A DNA stretch of 64,000 nt from Hsuehochloa calcarea (Eukaryota > Streptophyta > Magnoliopsida > Poales > Poaceae): contig CM070609.1 of NCBI GenBank assembly GCA_036346395.1, positions 31,129,223 through 31,193,222 on the forward strand. The letters run 5' to 3'. Under the pieces are notes generated by a model. It did not search any database. It saw nothing but the letters and a program-made list of their open reading frames with translations, and had not been told where the DNA came from. Shown one piece after another: positions 53,001 through 61,849 of this stretch; position 1 is the first letter of the stretch, and every line of letters starts with the position of its first letter. A program made the translations under genes and the position numbers.

Positions 53001-53715
53001 CAAGGCGCTAGATGCTAGTCGAGCGGTAGACCGGTGCCTAGCCCACCTAGGCGCTGCCTAAGCGGCTGACTTGCATGCAGTGTGGAAGAAGAGGAGTAGA
53101 GAAGTGCAGAAGAAAAAAGGGAAGAGAAAACCAAAAAAGGAAAAGGAAAAAGTGATACTTACCTTCGTGGCCCAATCCAACATCTTCCTCAAGACCATCA
53201 GGCCCATTAGTCCAATCCACTACTCCCTTAGTCCCTCATCTCCTCCTAGCTCCACTGCCCGATGGCTTACGCGAACGCTAGTCTCCTCCCAACACTATCT
53301 TCCCCTTCCTAATGGATGCATCCCTCTTCCCACTGCACATGAACGTCGTCCTCTTCCCCTTCCCGTCCTCTCCCAGATCCAGTCTCCCTCTCCCGTTCTC
53401 TTCCCCTTCCTCCCCTTCCTCATGGCGGCAGGGTGGCGGAGTCCGTTGGCGGTGAGGATGGCAGATCCGACGGCTAAGGAGGTCGTTTGACCGGTGGTGA
53501 GCCCGAATCGGCAGGGCTGGGGTAAGTTCTCATGTCTTCCCTGCCCTCTCCCGTCCTCACCGCCACCTTGGACAGCCTCCCCCGCCTAGCTTATCCTAGG
53601 TCCGCCTTGGACCGGCATTGACCGCCTAGGCGGGCCGAGTGCCCAAAGGGCGATTGTGCCCAAGTCACGGCGGCGGCGTGCATCCAGCACCTAGGCGAGC
53701 GCCTAGGGAACACTG
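53001..53715. mobile_element. Possible MITE/DNA-transposon remnant with CCTAGGCG ends
   Basis: CCTAGGCG and AGGCGC words crowd both ends (53000-53055 and 53585-53712) in opposing orientation, leaving a pyrimidine-rich middle (CTCCCCTTCC, CTCTTCCCCTTCC) that looks like plant 5' leader sequence with a weak frame (53419-53490). It interrupts Gypsy protease sequence, which resumes at 53716. Superfamily and exact ends not determined. Confidence 0.4.
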
Positions 53716-53990
53716 GCGAATCTTGAAGGTAACATTCACCATGTGTTGAACCTTCATATCTCCACAATCGCTAAACCATTGCACATGATATGGACGGGGG
53801 TGTTTCAACAACTTCAAAACAAGTTTATCCCACATCTTCACACTAGCCGGGTTATAACAACTACTACCATCAATAATAAGCTTGATTACCTTGTCATCTA
53901 CCTTAGTTTGGGTCTGAAACAATTTGAATCAATGTGAGTGTGCATCTTCCTTTATCTGAATGCTCAATGTTTTTGTGACAATAAGAGCAA
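53716..53990 (-). pseudogene. Gypsy protease fragment
   Basis: The minus-strand frame FQTQTKVDDKVIKLIIDGSS, then HPRPYHVQWFSDCGDMKVQH, matches the protease of the 9124-17015 element (YHVQWFSECGDVKVQ), with the active site degraded from DGGS to DGSS. It ends abruptly at 53990. Confidence 0.75.
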
Positions 53991-54066
53991 TGCACAAACC
54001 ACTCTATCGAAGCCAACTTGTTCTAGAGAATATCTAATGCACAAACCACTCTATCGAAGCCAACAT
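53986..54066. repeat. Short tandem duplication (ATGCACAAACCACTCTATCG)
   Basis: ATGCACAAACCACTCTATCG plus AAGCCAAC occurs at about 53991 and 54038, a 47-bp period. Confidence 0.8.
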
Positions 54067-55405
54067 CTTTTATCAAAGGCATGCTACCCACAAGTCATCC
54101 CAGCAAAGCACATATGTATAATTCACTTTTAAATTTCAACCACTCACCTATTAGCAATGCTCAACACCAATTTAGTGCACAATAATTCCAATCCAAAGGT
54201 TATCATAAACAATTGGTAATTATTCAATCATGGAAGAATTTATGTTCCTTTCTCTACTTGCATTCCCGCTAGCATATAAAAGATCATCAAATAGTCATTT
54301 AAAGAAAATTTCCAGATTATATTCACTAAGGCAACAGTCGAACACATTCATATCTTTCTTTTCCTACTCAATTAGATTAATCCATTGATACCAAATAATC
54401 CAGCAAGTTAAGCAAAACTAAACAATTTTAATGATCAACCATTCATCAATGTTCCACACTTCTTAATCACTCTATTGATTCCAATTAAGTATAGTCATAC
54501 TCATAATCACAGTTCATCAAGAACTAGTAGAGGACAACATCAACTTAATCGATTTCACTCCCAAGGATACTCATTAAGATTGATTACGCATCACGCTACT
54601 GACCCAACTTGACATCTCGTACATTATCATTTATCTTCTAGGATTACAACTTCTCACTTAACACCACAAAATATTGCAAAAGAGTTTTGACACTTTCTTT
54701 CTTAAAGAAGAAGTACCAAACTTCAACACTCCAACTACTACAAAATAAATATGTAGAGTCAAAGCTTTCACATGCTAAAGAACTCACAAAAGATAGTTCA
54801 CATCATCCAAAGTACCAAGCGAATAAGTGAATCATGTTTTCCGAGCAAGAAAGGCAAACCTTCACAATAAAATGTCAACCTTGCAAATCAACAACGTTAA
54901 CAAGCAGCACAACTCTCGTCAGTCCAAAGAACAAATCATCGCTTTATGGAACCAATAAAACCAAGAGAAAACATACAACTGCATTGAAACCACTAACCCA
55001 AGAAAATTAAACAACCACCAACGGTTGATCAGAAAATCCTAGTACAACCTAAGAAAGACAATAACCTTCCCAAAGAAATCCATTCTCAACACTTGGAACT
55101 AGTTTAACCAAGGTAAGCACTCCACTATTCTCATACCCCAACTGGCGGTACAACCTGGCTATGCCCATGGCCTCAACCAAACCCTACCTCTCGACATCAA
55201 TTATCCCCACACATAACAATCATATAATCAATTAACAAGCAATCATACTCAATTAATATCAGCAATCATCAATACGATATAACGGAAACGTAAATACCAT
55301 ACTTTGCCCATTCTCATCCTACTATACACCAGTGTGTCAAATTTTAAGTTGATTAACAACTAGCAAATTTTAATTAATCTATTCACCACGGATCTAAAGC
55401 CCGCT
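53991..55405 (-). other. Non-coding internal region of a minus-strand Tekay-like element
   Basis: AT-rich, lacking any long frame on either strand. Reading leftwards from the primer site, the first 60 bp match the chromovirus leader at 24516-24580 (GAGCGGGC, GGTCCGTGGT-like). An ATGTCGAGAGGTAGG on the minus strand near 55195 recalls the MARGRG gag start but no gag follows, so coding sequence seems replaced or lost. Confidence 0.45.
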
Positions 55406-55415
55406 CTCATACCAA
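55404..55415 (-). promoter_or_regulatory. Primer-binding site, mutated
   Basis: The minus strand reads TGGTATGAGAGC, one base different from the Met-tRNA site TGGTATCAGAGC, two bases from the LTR end. Confidence 0.7.
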
Positions 55416-56719
55416 CTGTAACACCCTGGTTATGCGGAAGCCAAGATATTACCTAAAGTCTAACACCAAGCAATACTGTGAATTAATTTCAAGAATCTTT
55501 CATCTAATAACATTAAAAAACAACGGCTAACAGAATGAATATATATAGATTGAGTCAGAATTCAACAACATATCAAAACTCTAATTATCCAATCATTTTT
55601 GATAAATCTATCAATAGACTATACCAAAATCATTAGGAAATTACTAATTCAACTCAAATGAAAGGTAATGACCAGTTCATCTATTTAAAGGTAAATAATG
55701 TCAAGTGAGTGAAGTGATCCGTGACTATTCGCTCCCAAGCATGCCGTCCTCATTATTTACCTAAAATAAATAAACACGGCAAGAATGAGTCCACAACTCA
55801 ACAAGTACAACAGAATAGTATGAACAACAATGAATAAGAACATGACAGTCACAATATAGTGTAAGAACATGGAATGACATAAATCATATGAATGAATGAA
55901 ATGCATGACCTCCTCTTCTGCTTATACCGGTATATCCAGTGAACACCCGTCGATGTTCACTCATGTCTGCATTATCCAAAATGCGGGGATCCAAGGCCCG
56001 TATGAAGAACGTTTCATAACTGGGATACACTTTGCCCACATTGGAATGGTGGGTCTTACATGCCCATATTGGAATAATGGGTCTTTACATCCTACTCCCG
56101 TGGGTGAAATATGAATAGTGAATGAATAAATTCATAGATATAAAAGACATAATCTTAAGAAGCATGGATTAGCATCCATGAAAAGAAACAAGAATTATTG
56201 GAATTACTCGCAATCCATGGAACTTAATAATAGCATGAGCATCAAGCAGTTCAAACAAATATCAGTCAATACATTTTTCAATGTACTTGCCCATATTGGA
56301 ATGATGGGACTTCACTACCCACTCCCGTGTGTGAAACTTGAACAGTGGTTGCATGAATGAAGGAATGCAACGAACGTAAACATTATATCAAAGAACCATG
56401 GTATATCAATTATGAAGGTGAACAAGTAAATAGCAAAACTATCCATTACACGTTCATCAAACCAGGAGAACACATATCAATCAACACAATTCAATTGTAC
56501 TTGCCTTTCGCACTACGACAAGTTAGGAGGCAAGGATGATGCCCCTAATCCCGAAGCCTCTTCTCCTACACAATTGAATCACTAACATAAGAACGATATG
56601 AAAAGAAGTCACTACTCACAACACTATAACCCGCCTTCTCAAGACCCAGGGTTTAAATATTAGTTCTACCCAAATTACACAACATTCTAGCGGAAGGTTA
56701 CACTGGACAGTAGTACTAA

Positions 56720-57260
56720 AAGTTTCATAACTTTTGCTACGAAACTCGGAAAGGCGTGATCTTAGACACTCTAGAAACATAACAAAATTTTCTTCGGTCA
56801 CCTAGTTGGCAAGACTTCCCAATTCGGCCAATTTCTATGTCTAATGACCAGATGAAGTTTCTGCATCTACAATCTGCTAGTCAGAAACTACTACGGTAGG
56901 AGAAAATTCATAACTTTTTATTGGCTCAACCAAAATTTAAGTTATCTACCAATATAGAAATCTTAACAAATTTCCTACAATATTCATGTTGGGTGAAACC
57001 TCTGAATTTGTACCTAACTTAGTCTTCTTTGATAAACAAAGTGATTGCTAACCCTCGCCATATTTTCTGTACAGCAGTAAAGAAATCAACGTAACTTTTA
57101 CACCACAACTCTGATTTGAGTGATATTTAAGCCTATGGAAAGCTCGATAACGATCCCTACAATTCTCTGGGAGACAAGATTCCCCAATTCGGCCTGTAAC
57201 TATGTGAAAACTGATGCACAATTGATGGACGAAAAACTGGAATCAATTGCAGCAGAACGT
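56720..57260 (+). repeat. Three diverged ~180-bp units within the Tekay-like LTR
   Basis: ATAACTTTTGCTACGAAACT at about 56729, ATAACTTTTTATTGG at 56910 and GTAACTTTTACACCACAACT at 57091 are 178-183 bp apart. CCCAATTCGGCC plus an ACTATGT-type block recurs at 56818 and 57183, two periods apart. The units are too diverged for an automatic tandem-repeat call. Confidence 0.55.
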
Positions 57261-57690
57261 CGATCTCTTAATCATGGCAAATTTCGAATCTAAATCGATC
57301 TAACCAGCGAGGAATCATTTGTTACCCGTGAAGATATATGTGCTCTCTGAATTCCCCCACGAGGCTCTTCTCTCCTCTTCTTCTTCTCTCTCCCTCTTCC
57401 TCTTTTTTTCTTTCTCTCATTCCTTTCTCCTCTTCTCCTCGTCTTGGTAGAGCAACATGGAGCGGGGTCACATAGCAGACTGTACATACAAGCTCTGCGG
57501 TGGTATCAGAGCATGTGCTAGGGTTTTGGGGAAGCCCCCCCCCCTCTTGACTCCACTAAATGGCCGGCCCACTTGGCTAGGACGCATTGGGCCAAAAGCG
57601 CAAGGTCCAATCCTCCCACAAATCCTGAATTTTTCTTTTAATTTTCCTCTCTAAAATATTGTACTCACTAATGAATGATCGGGATACCAC

Positions 57691-59034
57691 TAAAGGGTTA
57701 AGGGTAGGCTACACTAGCGCAAATTAATAAAAATTCTACCCGTAAACCAAGATCACTGCCGTTATAGATCACGGTCTTACCACTAGACGCCTTGAAAAGC
57801 GAAAACCGATGCAACACGTCGTCAGGCGTAGTAGTCGTACTAAGTTGATGCAGCACGTCGTGGCAGAGTAGTTGAACTACTTCCTCGTCCTCGTCGCGGC
57901 ATCCCACGTACAACTCCCCTCTTGCGGTTCGTCCAAACACTACAGATGCAACGCCTCCAAAGGTATCCACACGTACGGGAGAAAGCGACGCACGCCGGAC
58001 TGCTAGATCCGCACGAGCGACTAGGGCGTGGGAGAGGTGGCGGCCAGGGTTTGAGTATGTCACGAAAAATCGCCCTCAAACTCCGCAGGCGCCCTTGCCC
58101 TCCTTTTATAGACGCCCTTACAATTGGCTTCTACTAATATAGGCCCATTAGGACTCAATGCCCACTCTAATTCGGATCTAATCCGACTAAGCTTCACTTA
58201 CCTTAAGTGTGTGACCCTCTAGGTTCACGATGTTTAGACATGACACGAGTATACATACTTGGTCAATAGTTGGTAGCGCCTCTAGCAAGACGCCCCAACT
58301 CCTAAACGCACACAAAGATCATATCGGACGAACCAACACAACGTTATGTACATGCCAATCCCTTTGCCTCACGATATTCGGCCGAGCTCCAAGTGACCAC
58401 TCTTTCTCGATCTTGTGATCCTAATCCCTTACTAGGTTAACTCTTAACCTTAAGTAGCATGACCATGCATTTCTGGATCCGATCACTCGAGGGGCCCAGA
58501 GATATCTCTCTCAGGTAGAGAGGGGCAAATCCCATCTTGATTGATCATGCCTCGCAAAGATGCTTCATGACAAACCCGAAACTACCTTTATAACTACCCG
58601 ATTCACGAGTAGCGTTTGATAGCCCCTAAGTAGGTCGATTCACATCTCAAGTACATGCGACAATCTTAGGTCTAAGGACAAGGCGTACACATTTTGTAGA
58701 GAGAACCATAAGTATAATTGTTATGTCTCAAGATGGGTCGGTCCAACCCCATGTTCTAAACATGTGTCCACATTATTGGTTTGACATCTCCATGTCTATG
58801 ACCTGTGAAACATAGTCATCAACCGATACATGTGCTAATCCACCATTCACGTGTGTCCTCACATGAACTCCGACTAGGGACAACTTTAGAATAACCATAC
58901 AAGTAAAGAGTTTCACAAACAAGTCACATACTTGTTAATCAACACAAAGGCAATATTCAAGGAACATTTATTAAATCATGGATACAACGAAATATCATCA
59001 TCTCTATTATTGCCTCTAGGGTATATCTCCAACA
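57691..59034 (-). mobile_element. Copia (BARE/Angela-like) solo LTR, copy 3
   Basis: On the minus strand it starts TGTTGGAGATATACCC and ends CCCTTTA (copy 2 ends CCCTTCA). It shares CGGGTTTGTCATGAAGC and GGATTTGCCCC with the other copies. The sister sequence at 61850-61975 retains the empty site GGGATATTACACC. The flanks here are ACCAC (57686-57690) and ATTAC (59035-59039), the latter being the ancestral target word. No second LTR or internal region is present. Confidence 0.85.
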
Positions 59035-59375
59035 ATTACACCTAGGTTGACTGAGATATGCAAAACCCCCTCTAAACTTATGTTAATTCAATTTTCTAAT
59101 TGGCTCTCCTCCCTGAATCCTTTTCTTACTTAAATAATTTATGGGGTATTACATCCAACTCATGTCGCCATTTAGATCTTGTCGCCAATTCAAATGACGA
59201 CCTAGACAGTTCACACTGTTTTATCGCGATAGGGATCCTATCGTCATTCCAAATGGCGACAGGGTCATTCCACTATTTGGAATGGCAACAGAAGTCTATT
59301 TTTGTAAATTTATTAAATAGATATTTATTTCTGTAATTATTTTTTAAAATATATTATTTAAAAATCCAAATCAAA

Positions 59376-59700
59376 GCATAGCCATCAAACACAAGTGATG
59401 CCATGTGTAGCTTCTTCTCCGAATAATTGTGCATCCAGAAGATCATTTCCACCTTGGGTTCCCATGTGAGATACACATCTGGATTTGAAGCGCCTTCAAA
59501 TTTGGAAATAGTGAACTTGAGTTTCCCAAATTACTCCTTCGTGGATTGGTCATCATGACGACGTCCATGGTCTTGATATCCATCATTGCGGTGCAACATG
59601 AAGTCATCGCCAACGTGGGCAGCACCACCGTCACATCCAAGCCCTCGGCCACGACATCTTCCTAGGCCATGGGGTCAACACCAAGAACACCTCCCCATGC
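59376..59700 (-). pseudogene. Gypsy gag fragment (copy A)
   Basis: The minus strand encodes KLKFTISKFEGASNPDVYLT, then HNYSEKKLHMASLVFDGYAL, matching capsid residues of the gag at 13523-14494 (KLKFNIPKFEGASDPDAYLT; EEKKLHMASLEFDGYAL). It starts and ends abruptly and has a stop between the blocks. The rest of gag and all pol are missing. Confidence 0.75.
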
Positions 59701-61055
59701 CAGGGAAAGTGTGGTCGAGTCAAGATTTGCAATGCTCGATCTCGCCTCGTTTGATCTTCTGTAGTGAGACATGCAATGCTTGGATGGAATGTGTTTATCC
59801 TATACAATCTGAAACTCTATATATTGTAAAGCTACGTAACAATCCAAACTAGAATTTCAATGCCTCGTCGCTGATCTTTTGATATAAATGAGGAATAGAG
59901 CAACTCACACTAAAATATGATGTAACTTAATACAATCAAAATAATGAGCCAAACAAGATATAAATGTCAGCACCAAATAGCTAGTATTGCACAAGTTATG
60001 GAGAGACACTAGCCAATTGCTCAAACGATGAAATAGGGCAAGAGATTGTTCAAAACACAACTAATGCACAATCTAAACTTTAATAATATTTAGGTTATAG
60101 ATCACAAGAGTAGTTGGCCAAAACACTTAATTTCTTCTCTCCTTTTTATTGTTATTTTTTTCCTTTTTTTAATACCTTGACCAACTTGATGAAACAATGG
60201 GCAACAACAATTTCCCTACGGTTCAGCAATAACAACTCACAAGATTGTGGACTTAGATGATATATGAGTAGCCCTAGAGCTAGACTTGTTCAAACCTCGA
60301 GGCCTGGAAAAGCCTGGCCCTAAACGAGCAAACCTAAGCCCGGCCTGGCCCGACATAGGTTAGGCATGAAGAACAAAATTAGCGAATTTTTCAAGAAATA
60401 TAATTAATTTAATTCTTTTCAGAAATAAATATTTAATTCATTACGAGAATAAAATTACTTATTATTATTTTTGTTGTTAATGTCGGGCTTCGGGTTGGGC
60501 CATCGGGCTGATAAACAAGGCTCGTGCCCAGAAAAATTGGGTCGAGCTTGGGCCGGGCTGCCCATGAATAGGTCTGTCTACCTAGAGCAATATCAAATAG
60601 CTAGTCTCAATACAAAAAGAGTGTTCGCAAAGGGCATATTGGTTCACAAAGGATATTAGGGTTTCCAATTTTTTACATGGACTCAACAAACACTTAACTA
60701 GGGACAAGAAACATAGATCACACGATCTCGAACAAAAATAAAACACAAAAAGAACGACTCTAGAACAACCGAAATAGTACCAAGATGTTGTTGTAAAAGT
60801 GTAGTACAAGTGCAGTAACACGCCTGCAGTAGTGTAGTAACGCTATGTCTTTCGTAGTGTCAGTTGATAACGTGGTTGAGTCACAAAGGAGACACGACCA
60901 GCAACTAACAAAAGTTTCTAATGGATGAAAACCTAACAAAACTCACTAAAATAACAGGTTGAACTACGGGCTTAAGAAAAAAAATTAGGGCTTTTGGGTA
61001 TAGGACAGAAAAATAGAACTAATATAAGGATGAATAACCCTACCATGTCAACCAT
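59701..61055 (-). other. Gypsy leader sequence (copy A)
   Basis: Corresponds to the leader at 14776-16032 of the complete element (e.g. CTAGTATTGCACAAGTTATGG, matching GCTCGTATTGCACAAGTTATGG) with an insertion rich in GGCCTGG / CCGGGC words near 60300-60570. No gene. Confidence 0.65.
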
Positions 61056-61071
61056 GCTCTGATATATACCA
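61056..61071 (-). promoter_or_regulatory. Primer-binding site with a TATA insertion (copy A)
   Basis: GCTCTGATATATACCA on plus; the usual GCTCTGATACCA is split by a 4-bp TATA insertion. The same insertion is present at the end of copy B (63983-63998). Confidence 0.7.
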
Positions 61072-61074
61072 AGA

Positions 61075-61429
61075 TGATACGAGAGAAGCTTGATCTTCAC
61101 GGAGTAGCATTGTGATAAATTGATCTGTGCAACTGCATTTAATAACTACGCCAACCATCGCCTCAATTACAACAACATGCGATCCTCGTCTACTTGACCA
61201 TGCAAAGTAGATGTGTTGTTACTCCTGCAAAACACAAGGGATCACAAGAACAGCAGGTAGAGAAGGCCAAATTCCCCTCTCTAGTTGCAACTATGTCATA
61301 CGTAAGAGAAGAATTGGCACAAAGCTCTATGTAGATGCAAAAGCATTTTATTTTCTAAATTAAACGCTGTCCCCGATACATGGGTGCACCCTTGGATTTA
61401 TAGCTAGAAAACTCACGCACACATGGTAT
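61075..61429 (-). repeat. Truncated Gypsy LTR fragment
   Basis: Starts TGATACGAGAGAAGC. It is closest to the LTR at 41288 (both share ACAACATGCGAT-type and CCCGATACATGGG blocks). It breaks off after GCACACATGG, where different sequence begins. Confidence 0.8.
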
Positions 61430-61849
61430 AAAGCGAGGGCGAGCGTCGGGCGTCCGACGGGACACGCGCGCCATCGCACGGAGGAGGGCGGCGATGCGCG
61501 GGAGTGGTCTGAGGCGACGGAATAGTGGTGGGTTTTGGCCCATCACTGTTCCGAGGGATTTTCTTTTGATTTTTCTTTTTAATAAACCCAGAAAATGCAA
61601 TTGAAATTTAGAAAATAGCAAATGTCCTTGGAAAAATTCCATAAAAATCTGGAAAATATATCCAAGCCGGTAGAATTCAAAATAAAATAGTTTTAACAAT
61701 TGTTGATGTTGGAATTAAGCACATTAAACCATTTTGTCCTTAAAGTCCATATTAAGCTTTTAATATAAATTCAATCAAATTGCAAATGGTGATATTTTCA
61801 ACTAGCAACTAATTTAAGGATTTTTAAAGCTAAAAGTTGGGATGTTACA
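61430..61849 (-). repeat. Fragment of a second LTR family (TGTAACATCCCAAC start)
   Basis: GC-rich left part (61430-61560) and AT-rich right part ending TTGGGATGTTACA, which on the minus strand is a canonical LTR start TGTAACATCCCAAC. No partner LTR or internal region. It directly abuts copy B. Confidence 0.55.

Larger units (their letters stand above)
55418..59040 (-). mobile_element. Tekay-like LTR with a nested Copia solo LTR
   Basis: Minus-strand LTR starting TGTAATnnCCCGATCATTC (right end, split by the insertion) and ending GGGTGTTACA at 55418. It shares blocks with the plus-strand chromovirus LTR at 23310-24513. Excluding the nested 1.34-kb Copia LTR at 57691-59034 it is about 2.28 kb. 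It contains three diverged units of about 180 bp (56.72-57.25 kb) and a purine-rich tract on the minus strand (57360-57440). Confidence 0.78.
57578..61073. repeat. Segmental duplication, copy A (interrupted by Copia LTR)
   Basis: CTAGGACGCATTGGGCC ... GATATATACCAAG occurs here and again at 61850-64000 with few differences. Copy A includes 112 bp of Tekay-like LTR edge, a connecting region with TCGCCATT/AATGGCGA inverted words (59165-59290), a Gypsy gag fragment, the Gypsy leader and a primer site. Copy A alone contains the 1.34-kb Copia LTR. Confidence 0.92.

Noticed and set aside
53071..53490. 139-codon plus-strand frame as a host gene
   Set aside because: Lys-rich then Pro/Ser-rich low-complexity translation of pyrimidine tracts inside a probable transposon; no recognisable domain.
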